NCBI RefSeq assembly: GCF_051650185.1
Contig: NZ_JBOFIN010000108.1
Coordinates: 40,394-104,393, forward strand
Length of the DNA stretch: 64,000 nucleotides
Direction of reading: 5' to 3'
From: Scandinavium sp051650185
Lineage (GTDB): Bacteria > Pseudomonadota > Gammaproteobacteria > Enterobacterales > Enterobacteriaceae
The position numbers and the translations under genes are program-made. Shown here piece after piece: positions 49,940 to 59,102 of the stretch (positions are counted from its first letter, which is position 1; each line of letters opens with the position of its first letter). Under the pieces are notes generated by a model, which worked only from the letters and a program-made list of their open reading frames with translations, did no database searches and was not told the DNA's origin.

Positions 49940-51052
49940 ATGAATACCTTTTCACTTAGGACCACGTTGTACAGCGGCCAGGGCAGCCTGAATGTTTTAC
50001 GGCGGTTTGAGAATAAACACATCTGGATAATCTGTGATGGTTTTCTTGCCCGTTCGCCGATGTTTGATGCGCTTAAGCAGATATTGCCTGCCAGTAATCA
50101 GATCAGCGTTTTTAGTGACATTACACCAGACCCCACTATCAGCACGGTGGTTCAAGGCATCACACAGATGCAGCAACTGAAACCACAGGTGGTGATTGGA
50201 TTTGGTGGCGGCTCAGCACTTGATGCCGCAAAAGCCATTGTCTGGTTTAGCCGCCAGGCCGAAACAGAGATTGAAACCTGTGTGGCCATTCCCACCACCA
50301 GCGGCACCGGCTCGGAAGTGACCTGTGCTTGTGTTATCACTGACCCGGACAAAGGGATTAAATACCCCTTATTCGACAAGGCGTTATACCCGGATATCGC
50401 CATCCTTGATCCCGCATTGGTGGTCAGTGTGCCAGCTCACATCACGGCCAATACCGGCCTGGATGTGTTGACTCACGCTATTGAGGCTTATGTTTCCCCT
50501 AAAGCCAGTGACTTCACCGATGCGCTGGCAGAAAAAGCCGCGCAGCTGGTTTTTCGCTACCTCCCTGTTGCAGTCAGAAAAGGTGATTGCCTGGCCACTC
50601 GCGGTAAAATGCACAATGCCTCTACGCTTGCTGGCATGGCGTTCAGCCAGGCCGGGCTTGGGCTGAACCATGCCATCGCCCATCAACTGGGCGGGCAATT
50701 TCATTTGCCACATGGGCTGGCAAATGCCCTGTTACTCACTGCTGTTATTCGCTTTAATGCTACAGACTCACGTGCCATGAAACGCTATGCGCGGCTGGCA
50801 AAAGCCTGCCGCCTCTGCCATGAAACAGCCAACGACACCGCCAGCCTGAATGCCCTGCTTCAACATATCGCCCAGTTGCTAAAACAATGTGAGATACCCC
50901 GCTTTGCTGACGCTCTGGGTGAGCACAAAACCGGCTATGCAAACCGCATTCCAGTGATGGTTCAGGCCGCACTTGTTGATGTCACGCTAGCGACCAATCC
51001 GCGCAACGCAGGTGCCAGCGCTATCAGGGAGCTTCTGGAGGAATTGCTATGA
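49940..51052 (+). CDS. pduQ: Propanol dehydrogenase PduQ
   Basis: A 370-residue iron-dependent (group III) alcohol dehydrogenase reducing propionaldehyde to 1-propanol. The NAD-binding GGGSALDAAKA and the metal-binding histidines in GMAFSQAGLGLNHAIAHQLGGQFHLPHG are visible. ATG 49940 is preferred to the adjacent GTG. It overlaps pduS by four bases. Confidence 0.96.
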   Translation: MNTFSLRTTLYSGQGSLNVLRRFENKHIWIICDGFLARSPMFDALKQILPASNQISVFSDITPDPTISTVVQGITQMQQLKPQVVIGFGGGSALDAAKAIVWFSRQAETEIETCVAIPTTSGTGSEVTCACVITDPDKGIKYPLFDKALYPDIAILDPALVVSVPAHITANTGLDVLTHAIEAYVSPKASDFTDALAEKAAQLVFRYLPVAVRKGDCLATRGKMHNASTLAGMAFSQAGLGLNHAIAHQLGGQFHLPHGLANALLLTAVIRFNATDSRAMKRYARLAKACRLCHETANDTASLNALLQHIAQLLKQCEIPRFADALGEHKTGYANRIPVMVQAALVDVTLATNPRNAGASAIRELLEELL

Positions 51053-52389
51053 CAACGCTTCTGGATGTTGATGCGCAAACCATTCGCCATCATGTCAAAG
51101 CTGCTGGCGTGGTTGGCGCTGGAGGAGCAGGCTTTCCAACCCACGTGAAACTTCAGGCTCAGGTCGATACCTTTTTAGTGAATGCCGCCGAATGTGAACC
51201 ACTGTTGAAGGTGGATCAACAACTGATGGCCAGGCAAGCTGCACGGCTGATTCGCGGCCTGCGCTATGCCATGACCACCACTGGCGCAAGTACAGGCATC
51301 ATTGCGTTAAAAGAGAAATATCACGAGGCGATAAACGCCTTAACACCGCTGCTGGCTGAAGGTATTCGCCTGCACATTCTGCCGGACGTCTATCCGGCAG
51401 GCGACGAAGTGTTAACCATTTGGATGGCCACCGGTCGACGTGTGCCCCCTGCCGCGCTGCCTGTCAGCGTGGGGGTTGTCGTCAATAACGTGCAGACTGT
51501 GCTGAACATCGCCAGAGCCGTCGAACAACACTACCCGGTGACGCGCAGAACCCTGACCGTTAATGGCGCAGTGACGACTCCCCTGACTGTCACGGTGCCC
51601 ATTGGTACTTCTCTGCGTGACGTTCTGGCTCTGGCGGGGGGTGCATCCGTCCCCGATCCGGGCTTTATTAACGGCGGCCCCATGATGGGCAGCCTGATTT
51701 CTTCCCTTGATTCGCCTGTCACCAAAACAACTGGCGGATTGCTGGTGCTTCCCAAAACACACTCGCTCATTCAGCGACGCTTACAGGATGACAAAACGGT
51801 GCTGGCACTGGCGAAAACGGTGTGTGAACAGTGCCGCTTATGCACCGATCTCTGTCCGAGGCATGTGATGGGTCATCCGCTCTCACCTCATCTTCTGGTG
51901 CGCGCGGTGAACTATCAGCAAACCGCCACACCGCAGATCCTGCTGAGTGCCCTCACCTGCTCAGAGTGCAATGTGTGTGAAAGCGTGGCGTGTCCAGTCG
52001 GCATTTCGCCGATGCGAATTAACAGAATGCTCAAACGTGAACTTCGGGCGCAGAACCAGCGCTATGAAGGGCCCCTGCTTGCCGCCGATGAGATGGCTAA
52101 GCACCGTCTGGTCCCGATTAAACGGCTCATTGCCCGGCTTGGCCTGAATGACTGGTATCACGATGCGCCGTTCACCGAAACAGACTATCAGCCACAACAA
52201 GTCACTTTACTGCTACGCCAACACATCGGAGCGAGTGCTACGCCTTGCGTGAAAATAGGGGAACGAGTTACGCGCGGGCAATGCGTCGCGGATGTCCCTG
52301 AAGAAGCGTTAGGTGCTGCGATCCACGCCAGCATCGACGGCATCGTCAGCGACATAACGGAACAAGCCATTACGGTGATAAGAGGATAA
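51049..52389 (+). CDS. pduS: Cobalamin reductase PduS
   Basis: A 446-residue flavoprotein resembling RnfC. It reduces cob(III)alamin to the form used by PduO. The FMN-binding segment VGAGGAGFPTHVKL is at the N-terminus, and two 4Fe-4S motifs are at about 262-273 (CEQCRLCTDLC) and 304-315 (CSECNVCESVAC). It is expected to pass electrons across or within the shell with PduT. Confidence 0.96.
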   Translation: MTTLLDVDAQTIRHHVKAAGVVGAGGAGFPTHVKLQAQVDTFLVNAAECEPLLKVDQQLMARQAARLIRGLRYAMTTTGASTGIIALKEKYHEAINALTPLLAEGIRLHILPDVYPAGDEVLTIWMATGRRVPPAALPVSVGVVVNNVQTVLNIARAVEQHYPVTRRTLTVNGAVTTPLTVTVPIGTSLRDVLALAGGASVPDPGFINGGPMMGSLISSLDSPVTKTTGGLLVLPKTHSLIQRRLQDDKTVLALAKTVCEQCRLCTDLCPRHVMGHPLSPHLLVRAVNYQQTATPQILLSALTCSECNVCESVACPVGISPMRINRMLKRELRAQNQRYEGPLLAADEMAKHRLVPIKRLIARLGLNDWYHDAPFTETDYQPQQVTLLLRQHIGASATPCVKIGERVTRGQCVADVPEEALGAAIHASIDGIVSDITEQAITVIRG

Positions 52390-52391
52390 CC

Positions 52392-52946
52392 ATGTCTCAG
52401 GCTATTGGAATTTTAGAGCTCACCAGTATTGCGAAGGGAATGGAAGCAGGTGACATCATGCTGAAAAGCGCCAACGTAACGCTGCTCGCCAGCAAAACCA
52501 CCTGCCCCGGAAAGTATCTGCTTATGTTGGGCGGTGATGTCGGTGCAGTGCAACAGGCTGTTGCTGCAGGCGAAGCACTTGCTGGCGAAATGCTCGTTGA
52601 CAGCCTGGTGCTGCCAAACCTTCATCACAGTATTCTGCCTGCGATTAGCGGCCTGAACGCTGTAGAAAGTAAACAGGCGGTTGGGGTAGTTGAAACGTGG
52701 AGTATCGCGGCCTGCCTTGGCGCCGCCGACCGTGCCGTCAAAGCGTCAAACGTCACGCTTGTTCGCGTACATATGGCCTACGGCATTGGCGGCAAATGCT
52801 ACATGGTGTTGGTGGGCGAAGTTTCAGATGTAAACAATGCCGTTACGGTTGCGGCTGAGGCTGCTGGTGAAAAAGGGCTGCTGGTTTCTCGCGTGGTGCT
52901 TCCTCGCCCTCACGATGCCATGTGGCGACAGATAGTGGAGGCATAA
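52392..52946 (+). CDS. pduT: Tandem BMC shell protein PduT with Fe-S site
   Basis: A 184-residue trimeric shell protein with two BMC domains (1-90 and 95-184). Cys108 (SIAACLGAAD) corresponds to the residue that, contributed by three chains, holds a 4Fe-4S cluster in the pore of Salmonella PduT. It directly follows pduS, its likely redox partner. Its stop overlaps the pduU start by one base. Confidence 0.96.
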   Translation: MSQAIGILELTSIAKGMEAGDIMLKSANVTLLASKTTCPGKYLLMLGGDVGAVQQAVAAGEALAGEMLVDSLVLPNLHHSILPAISGLNAVESKQAVGVVETWSIAACLGAADRAVKASNVTLVRVHMAYGIGGKCYMVLVGEVSDVNNAVTVAAEAAGEKGLLVSRVVLPRPHDAMWRQIVEA

Positions 52947-53296
52947 TGAAAAACTCACCAACAACCGATCGCATGATTCAGGAATATGTGCCGGGCAAAC
53001 AAGTCACGCTGGCCCATTTGATTGCCAATCCAGGAAAAGATTTATTTAAAAAACTGGGGCTGAAAGATACCGTGTCAGCGATTGGCATTCTGACCATTAC
53101 GCCCAGCGAAGCCTCAATTATCGCCTGCGATATTGCGACAAAATCAGGCGCAGTGGACATCGGCTTTCTCGACCGGTTTACCGGTTCAGTGGTGCTGACG
53201 GGCGATGTCTCCGCCATCGAATATGCCTTAACTCAGGTCACCCGAACGCTGGGCGAAGTGCTGCATTTTACCGCCTGTTCTCTCACCCGGACGTAG
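52946..53296 (+). CDS. pduU: BMC shell protein PduU
   Basis: A 116-residue circularly permuted BMC hexamer whose N-terminal strands form a small beta barrel over the pore. The sequence TTDRMIQEYVPGKQVTLAHLIANPG is diagnostic. The ATG at 52946 is used; the frame open upstream lies in pduT. Confidence 0.96.
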   Translation: MKNSPTTDRMIQEYVPGKQVTLAHLIANPGKDLFKKLGLKDTVSAIGILTITPSEASIIACDIATKSGAVDIGFLDRFTGSVVLTGDVSAIEYALTQVTRTLGEVLHFTACSLTRT

Positions 53297-53300
53297 CGCA

Positions 53301-53747
53301 ATGAAACGCATCATGCTTATTGGCCCCAGCCAGTGCGGCAAAACCTCACTCACCCAGTGTTTTCGCGGGGAAGCACTGCATTATCAAAAAACCCAGGCGA
53401 TTGCCTGGAGCCCGGAAAGCATCGACACCCCCGGCGAATACCTGGAAAACCGGCGTCTGTACAGTGCGCTGTTGGCGAGCGCCTGTGAGGCCGATGTCAT
53501 CGCGTTGGTGTTGAATGCAGATGCGGTGAGTTCACCGTTTTCTCCGGGGTTCATCGAACCGATGAACCGTCCTGCTATCGGGATTGTCACTAAAGCAGAC
53601 ATTGCCGCCCCACAGCAAATAGCAAAGGTAGAAGACTGGCTGAAACAGGCCGGCGCGCAAACGGTGTTCATTACCAGCGCCGCGACCCACGCAGGACTGA
53701 AGGAAATCAGCGCCTTTTTGAATCAGAGGAATGTTCATGTCGTATAA
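53301..53747 (+). CDS. pduV: Microcompartment-associated GTPase-like PduV
   Basis: A 148-residue small P-loop protein of the EutP/PduV family. The P-loop is GPSQCGKTSL, and the G4-like motif is VTKADIA. In Salmonella it attaches to the outside of the shell and affects movement. It overlaps pduW by 11 bases. Confidence 0.94.
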   Translation: MKRIMLIGPSQCGKTSLTQCFRGEALHYQKTQAIAWSPESIDTPGEYLENRRLYSALLASACEADVIALVLNADAVSSPFSPGFIEPMNRPAIGIVTKADIAAPQQIAKVEDWLKQAGAQTVFITSAATHAGLKEISAFLNQRNVHVV

Positions 53748-54960
53748 CATTATGGCGATCAACGCCGGGAGTTCATCCCTGAAGTTTCAGCTGCTGAGCC
53801 TGCCACAGGGCGAGGTTCGCTGTCAGGGGATCATTGAACGAATCGGCAAAGCAGATGCGAGCTTTACGCTAAAAGTGATAGCGGAGAAATGGCAGGAAAC
53901 GCTGCCCGTCAACGATCATCATCATGCCGTCACTTTGTTGCTGGATAAACTGATCGCGCTGAGGATCATCAACTCGTTGCAGGATATTGATGGCGTCGGG
54001 CATCGCGTCGCGCACGGTGGGGAATTCTTTAAAGACTCGGTGAACATCACCGACGATACGCTGGCAAAAATAGAACAACTGGCGGAACTGGCGCCGCTGC
54101 ACAATCCCGTTAACGTATTGGGTATTAAAGTGTTTCGTCAGCTTTTACCCACCATACCTGCCGTGGCGGTGTTTGATACAGCCTTCCATCAAACGCTGGA
54201 AGCCTCCGCTTTTCTTTACCCTCTGCCGTTCCGGTATTACCAGGAGCTGGGCGTGCGCCGCTATGGTTTTCACGGAACGAGCCATAAATTTGTCAGCCAG
54301 ACGTTAGCCGAAAAAACGGGTATTCCGTTGAGCGCGCTTCGCGTGGTCAGCTGTCATCTTGGCAATGGGTGCAGCATTTGCGCCATTCAGGGCGGGAAAT
54401 CGGTGAATACGTCGATGGGCTTTACCCCGCAATCCGGCGTGATGATGGGCACCCGCAGTGGCGATATCGACCCTTCTATTCTGCCGTGGGTTGCGCAGCG
54501 TGAGAACAAAACCCCGCAGCAGCTCAATCTGTTGATCAACAATGAGTCCGGGCTTTTGGGCGTATCCGGTGTGTCCAACGATTATCGGGATGTGGAACAG
54601 GCTGCGGATGCGGGTCATCAACAAGCTGCCCTCGCCCTCACGCTTTTCGCAGAAAGAATCAGGGCAACAATCGGGAGCTACGTCCTGCAAATGGGCGGCA
54701 TTGATGCACTCATTTTCACCGGGGGCATCGGCGAAAACGCTGTTCGAGCCAGAGCAACCATCTGCAAAAATTTGGGATTTTTGGGTCTGACGGTGGATGA
54801 CCAGAAGAACGCTGAGAATGCGACGTTTATTCACTCTGACAGTTCAGTGGTAAAAGTGGCCGTCATCAACACCAATGAAGAGATGATGATCGCTCAGGAT
54901 GTGATGCGTATTGGATTGAGCGCTTCGCATCCGCAAAATGTGTGTCTCAGTGAAGCATGA
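53737..54960 (+). CDS. pduW: Propionate kinase PduW
   Basis: A 407-residue acetate/propionate kinase of the ASKHA fold that forms ATP from propionyl phosphate made by PduL. The N-terminal NAGSSSLKFQLL, the YGFHGTSHKFVS motif and GGIGENAVRARA are all conserved. The ATG at 53737 (MSYNIMAINAG) fits the family; ATG 53731 is two codons earlier. It is the last pdu gene here; no pduX follows. Confidence 0.96.
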   Translation: MSYNIMAINAGSSSLKFQLLSLPQGEVRCQGIIERIGKADASFTLKVIAEKWQETLPVNDHHHAVTLLLDKLIALRIINSLQDIDGVGHRVAHGGEFFKDSVNITDDTLAKIEQLAELAPLHNPVNVLGIKVFRQLLPTIPAVAVFDTAFHQTLEASAFLYPLPFRYYQELGVRRYGFHGTSHKFVSQTLAEKTGIPLSALRVVSCHLGNGCSICAIQGGKSVNTSMGFTPQSGVMMGTRSGDIDPSILPWVAQRENKTPQQLNLLINNESGLLGVSGVSNDYRDVEQAADAGHQQAALALTLFAERIRATIGSYVLQMGGIDALIFTGGIGENAVRARATICKNLGFLGLTVDDQKNAENATFIHSDSSVVKVAVINTNEEMMIAQDVMRIGLSASHPQNVCLSEA

Positions 54961-55082
54961 TTCGGCATTTTTTCGGCCATTCCTCGCTTTTTGCTGAAAT
55001 AGTCAGCAATCAGCACGACTGAACGCACGGAGCCTTTGACATGCTGCGCGGGCATCGCTACTATTCGCCCCGTTCACACGAT

Positions 55083-55158
55083 TCCTCTGTAGTTCAGTCG
55101 GTAGAACGGCGGACTGTTAATCCGTATGTCACTGGTTCGAGTCCAGTCAGAGGAGCCA
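55083..55158 (+). tRNA. tRNA-Asn(GTT), second copy
   Basis: Identical in sequence to the copy at 33518, including the flanking CGTTCACACGAT before it and AAATTTAGAAAA after it. It is in the same orientation and follows pduW by 122 bases. Confidence 0.98.
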
Positions 55159-55166
55159 AATTTAGA

Positions 55167-55192
55167 AAAGCCTGCTTTCGAGCGGGCTTTTT
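55167..55192 (+). terminator. Terminator of tRNA-Asn copy 2
   Basis: GCCTGC, loop TTTCGA, GCGGGC (one G-T wobble against copy 1) and five thymines. Confidence 0.8.
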
Positions 55193-55249
55193 GCTTTTCT
55201 GCATTCCCTTCGCATTCCCTTCATTGTTCGGCATTTTCCGCTGGCTTTT

Positions 55250-55271
55250 GTGTCACATTCCTGTGACATTT
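55250..55271 (+). promoter_or_regulatory. Candidate PhoB box upstream of amn
   Basis: Two 11-base repeats, GTGTCACATTC and CTGTGACATTT, resemble the Pho box (CTGTCAT repeats every 11 bases). E. coli amn belongs to the phosphate-starvation regulon. The same bases also form a TGTCACA-TTCC-TGTGACA palindrome, so another regulator is possible. Confidence 0.5.
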
Positions 55272-55309
55272 TATCGGGTAAAACCGAGAGCAGACACATG
55301 GAGCGAATG

Positions 55310-56764
55310 ATGAATAATAAGGCTACCGGCCTCACCCCGGAACAGGCGCTGGAACGACTTGACGCGCTCTATAATCAATCGGTCGCGGCTTTGCGAGAAG
55401 CGATTGGTCGTTACATCAACGACAACACCCTGCCAGGTCCAGAAGAACGTGCAAAAGGATTGTTCGTTTACCCTTCTCTTTCCGTCTCCTGGGACGGTGA
55501 AGCGCACAATGCCCTTAAGACCCTAGCCTGGGGCCGCTTCACGCATGCGGGTTGCTACACAACGACCATTACGCAACCCACGCTTTTCCGCCCCTATTTG
55601 CTTGAGCAGCTCACGTCGCTGTATCAGGATTACGGTGCCAACATCACCGTCGAACTGTCTGAGCATGAAATTCCCTATCCGTACGTGATTGATGGCTCCA
55701 CGTTAACCCTGGATCGCTCCATGAGCGCGGGGCTAACACGCCACTTCCCGACCACCGATTTAGCGCAGATTGGTGACGAAACTGCCGATGGCTTGTTCCA
55801 CCCTACCGAGCTTTACCCACTGTCGCACTTTGATGCTCGCCGCGTGGATTTCTCCCTCGCTCGCCTGCGTCACTACACCGGCACGCCCGTTGAACACTTC
55901 CAGCCGTTTGTGCTGTTCACCAACTACACCCGCTATGTGGACGAGTTTGTGCGCTGGGGATGCAGCCAGATTCTTGATCCGGATAGCCCGTATATCGCGC
56001 TGTCTTGCGCAGGTGGCGTGTGGATCACCGCCGATACTGAAGCACCGGAAACCGCCATTTCCGATCTGGCCTGGAAAAAACACCAGATGCCTGCCTGGCA
56101 CCTGATCACCAAGGACGGACAGGGCATTACGCTGATCAACATCGGCGTGGGCCCGGCTAACGCTAAAAATATTTGCGATCATCTGGCCGTGTTACGCCCG
56201 GATGTGTGGATGATGATTGGTCACTGCGGCGGGCTGCGCGAAAGCCAGACCATTGGCGATTACGTGCTGGCGCACGCTTATCTGCGCGACGACCACGTGC
56301 TGGATGCGGTTCTGCCGCCGGATATCCCAATCCCAAGCATCGCCGAAGTTCAGCGCGCGCTGTATGACGCCACCAAGCAGGTCAGCGGGATGCCTGGCGA
56401 AGAGGTCAAACATCGCCTGCGAACCGGGACTGTCGTCACCACCGATGACCGTAACTGGGAGCTGCGTTATTCCGCCTCTGCGCTGCGTTTCAACCTGAGC
56501 CGCGCGGTCGCCATTGATATGGAAAGCGCCACCATCGCCGCTCAGGGTTACCGCTTCCGCGTGCCTTACGGCACGCTGCTTTGCGTGTCTGATAAGCCGC
56601 TTCACGGCGAAATTAAGCTGCCGGGCCAGGCGAACCGCTTCTATGAAGGTGCCATTTCTGAGCATTTGCAGATTGGGATCCGCGCCATCGACTTGCTGCG
56701 AGCTGAGGGCGATAAACTGCACTCACGCAAACTGCGCACCTTTAACGAACCGCCGTTCCGCTAA
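55310..56764 (+). CDS. amn: AMP nucleosidase
   Basis: A 484-residue enzyme splitting AMP into adenine and ribose 5-phosphate, controlling adenylate pools. It has an N-terminal regulatory domain (1-190) and a C-terminal nucleoside phosphorylase-like catalytic domain (GHCGGLRESQTIGDYVLAHAY...). The ATG at 55310 (MNNKATGLTPEQALERLDAL) matches E. coli; the upstream frame crosses the promoter. It lies next to tRNA-Asn as in E. coli and overlaps the next gene at its stop. Confidence 0.97.
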   Translation: MNNKATGLTPEQALERLDALYNQSVAALREAIGRYINDNTLPGPEERAKGLFVYPSLSVSWDGEAHNALKTLAWGRFTHAGCYTTTITQPTLFRPYLLEQLTSLYQDYGANITVELSEHEIPYPYVIDGSTLTLDRSMSAGLTRHFPTTDLAQIGDETADGLFHPTELYPLSHFDARRVDFSLARLRHYTGTPVEHFQPFVLFTNYTRYVDEFVRWGCSQILDPDSPYIALSCAGGVWITADTEAPETAISDLAWKKHQMPAWHLITKDGQGITLINIGVGPANAKNICDHLAVLRPDVWMMIGHCGGLRESQTIGDYVLAHAYLRDDHVLDAVLPPDIPIPSIAEVQRALYDATKQVSGMPGEEVKHRLRTGTVVTTDDRNWELRYSASALRFNLSRAVAIDMESATIAAQGYRFRVPYGTLLCVSDKPLHGEIKLPGQANRFYEGAISEHLQIGIRAIDLLRAEGDKLHSRKLRTFNEPPFR

Positions 56765-58548
56765 TGAACAGGACAAGTACAATGCAAACGACCTCCCCAC
56801 TTTCTGCCCTTCGGCGCTACCTGGCTGAACACTGCCTGGATGGCATGATTGTGCCCCGTGCCGATGCCTGGCAGAGCGAATATGCCGCCCCGCACGATAA
56901 TAAACTCGAATGGGTTTCCGGGTTTTCTGGCTCCGCCGGGGTCGCGCTGGTCCTTCAGGATCGCGCCCTGATTTTTGTTGATGGGCGCTATCAGGTTCAG
57001 GTTCGTAATGAAGTGGATCTTCAGTCCTGGGACATTCATCACTTGCATAACGATCCGCTGGAGAACCATCTCCCGGCAGGCAGCCGCATCGCTTTCGATC
57101 CTATGCTGATGGTCAACAGCCAGTACGAAGTATTGAAGAATACCGATTGCACGCTGACGCCACTCACTGAAGATCTTTTCAATACTCTCTGGCACGATCG
57201 CCCTGCCGCGCCCTGTGGCGCGATCCGTGAAATGCCGCTGAGCATTGCAGGAGAAAGCAGTGAAGCAAAACGCCAGCGCATCGCAGCCGTGCTTGATGCC
57301 CACGGCGCCGATTACCTTGCCATTACCCAGCCGGATAACATCGCGTGGCTACTCAACGTGCGCGGTGCGGATATCGCCACCAGCCCGGTGCCGCTTTCGT
57401 TCGTCCTGTTAAGCCGCAAAGGCGATGTGGAATGGTTTGTCGACAGCGCCAAAACAGCGAATCTGCCGCAGGCGCTGCTTTCCGGTTTAACGCTGTCGCC
57501 GATGGATCAACTGGTGCCACGCTGCCAGCAAATTGCATCAGGCAAGCGTATTCAGCTGGATGCAGACAGTGCCCCTGTCGTGCTGCGTTTTGCCACAGAG
57601 CAGCACGGCGGCGAAGTCTACTGGAACGCAGATCCCATCACCTTAATTAAAGCCTCCAAGAATGATGCTGAACTTGCAGGCTATCGCGACAGCCACCAGA
57701 AAGACGGTGCCGCATGGGTGAACTTCCTCGCCTGGCTGGCGCATGAGGTTCCGGCCAGGCTTGCCGCAGGGGATCCACTGACTGAGCTGGAGGCACAAGC
57801 TAAACAGCTCGCATTCCGCGAACAGCAAGACAGCTTTATCGAGATGAGTTTCGGGACGATTTCTGCGGCTTCAGCCAACGCCGCGATGTGCCATTATCAC
57901 TCAAGCGAGGAAACCAACGCCGCCATCACGGCGGAAAGTTTCTACCTGAATGATTCTGGCGGCCAGTACAGCAACGGCACCACCGACGCCACACGAACGC
58001 TGGCGTTTGGCCCATTGGATCAACAGCGAAAACTGCATTACACCGCAGTGCTGAAAGGCTTTCTGTCGCTGATAACCCTGCAATTCCCGTCGGGCAGCTT
58101 CGGACACCAACTGGATGCCTTTGCCCGCCGCTCTCTGTGGGAGCTCGGCGTTGATTTTGATCACGGCACCGGACACGGCGTGGGTCATCAGTTGTTGATC
58201 CACGAAGCACCACACCGCATCGCGAAAAAGGTGAATCCATGGCCGTTGGCGGCAGGCAATATCATCACCATCGAGCCGGGTTACTATCTGGAAGGGGAAT
58301 ACGGGATCCGTATCGAAAACCAGGTCGAAGTCGTCGATTCCCTGCCTGGCTTCTGTAAGTTCGCTTCACTGACGCTGATCCCCATCGATCTGAGCCAGGT
58401 GGAAATCGCTCTGCTAAGTGAGCAAGAAAAACAGTGGCTGGATGACTACCACCAGCAGGTACGCGAAACCTTATCGCCACGGGTTGATAGCGATGCGCGG
58501 CCATGGCTGTTTAGCGCAACGGCACCTGTTCGGGTGCAGCGCAGTTAG
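56764..58548 (+). CDS. M24B family X-Pro aminopeptidase
   Basis: A 594-residue aminopeptidase P-type enzyme that removes an N-terminal residue before proline. Two N-terminal creatinase-like domains (about 10-310) precede the pita-bread catalytic domain. Metal ligands are visible in YLNDSGGQY (Asp), GTTDATRT (Asp), DHGTGHGVGHQLLIHE (His), TIEPGYYLEGE (Glu) and IRIENQVEV (Glu). It is longer than E. coli PepP (about 440), resembling the three-domain bacterial and eukaryotic form. ATG 56764 shares a base with the amn stop; Met7 is an alternative start. Confidence 0.92.
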   Translation: MNRTSTMQTTSPLSALRRYLAEHCLDGMIVPRADAWQSEYAAPHDNKLEWVSGFSGSAGVALVLQDRALIFVDGRYQVQVRNEVDLQSWDIHHLHNDPLENHLPAGSRIAFDPMLMVNSQYEVLKNTDCTLTPLTEDLFNTLWHDRPAAPCGAIREMPLSIAGESSEAKRQRIAAVLDAHGADYLAITQPDNIAWLLNVRGADIATSPVPLSFVLLSRKGDVEWFVDSAKTANLPQALLSGLTLSPMDQLVPRCQQIASGKRIQLDADSAPVVLRFATEQHGGEVYWNADPITLIKASKNDAELAGYRDSHQKDGAAWVNFLAWLAHEVPARLAAGDPLTELEAQAKQLAFREQQDSFIEMSFGTISAASANAAMCHYHSSEETNAAITAESFYLNDSGGQYSNGTTDATRTLAFGPLDQQRKLHYTAVLKGFLSLITLQFPSGSFGHQLDAFARRSLWELGVDFDHGTGHGVGHQLLIHEAPHRIAKKVNPWPLAAGNIITIEPGYYLEGEYGIRIENQVEVVDSLPGFCKFASLTLIPIDLSQVEIALLSEQEKQWLDDYHQQVRETLSPRVDSDARPWLFSATAPVRVQRS

Positions 58549-58557
58549 TCATAACAG

Positions 58558-58579
58558 GCGGGCTCAGTGCCCGCTTTTT
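58558..58579 (+). terminator. Terminator after the aminopeptidase gene
   Basis: GCGGGC, loop TCAGT, GCCCGC and five thymines, nine bases after the stop. Confidence 0.85.
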
Positions 58580-58746
58580 GCGGCCTGCACCGCATATTTT
58601 CTACATCCGCTGTATGACCTGTCTTTTCATCTGAATCCTCCTTCCAGTTCTCCAATCGGGCGCTTTTCTGAAAACGCTATTTTCACCACACTCCTCCACT
58701 GGCTGGTCCTGAACAGATTTCAATCAACCACCTCAAGGAGTAGCAT

Positions 58747-59064
58747 GTGTGGGTCATTAAAACGACGGATACGTTTGACGAGTGGTTTATCCCTCTGCCG
58801 AAAAATGAAAAGCGCAATGTCACTACCTCAATGCTGATACTCAGTGTAAAAGGGCCAAATCTGTCACGGCCCTATGCCGATACAGTACAAGGCTCGCGCT
58901 TTCACAATCTGAAGGAGTTGCGTATTCAGAGTCATGGCGATCCATTAAGAGCTTTTTACGCTTTCACCCCCGACCGTTGCGGGCTGATGCTCTGTGCTGA
59001 GCGAAAAGTCGGGCACGAGAAACGTTTTTACAAAAAGATGCTCCCACTCGCGGAGCATAGTTAA
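58747..59064 (+). CDS. RelE/HigB-like toxin (Gp49 family)
   Basis: A 105-residue basic protein of the phage-derived Gp49/HigB-like toxin family, ribosome-dependent mRNA interferases in characterised members. The conserved core is FHNLKELRIQSHGDPLRAFYAFTPDRCGLMLCAERKVGHEKRFYKKMLPLAE. It begins with GTG at 58747 behind AAGGAG. The overlapping ATG at 58745 is in another frame. It is followed by a short antitoxin-like gene. Toxin-first order is typical for this family. Confidence 0.8.
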   Translation: MWVIKTTDTFDEWFIPLPKNEKRNVTTSMLILSVKGPNLSRPYADTVQGSRFHNLKELRIQSHGDPLRAFYAFTPDRCGLMLCAERKVGHEKRFYKKMLPLAEHS

Positions 59065-59102
59065 CGAAATATCTGAACAAGTATGTTGAGACGAGGTAAA
59101 TC

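Noticed and set aside
54304..57303. Minus-strand ORFs of 176-180 codons opposite pduW, amn and the aminopeptidase gene
   Set aside because: Antisense to conserved genes, no ribosome site and no recognisable domain.
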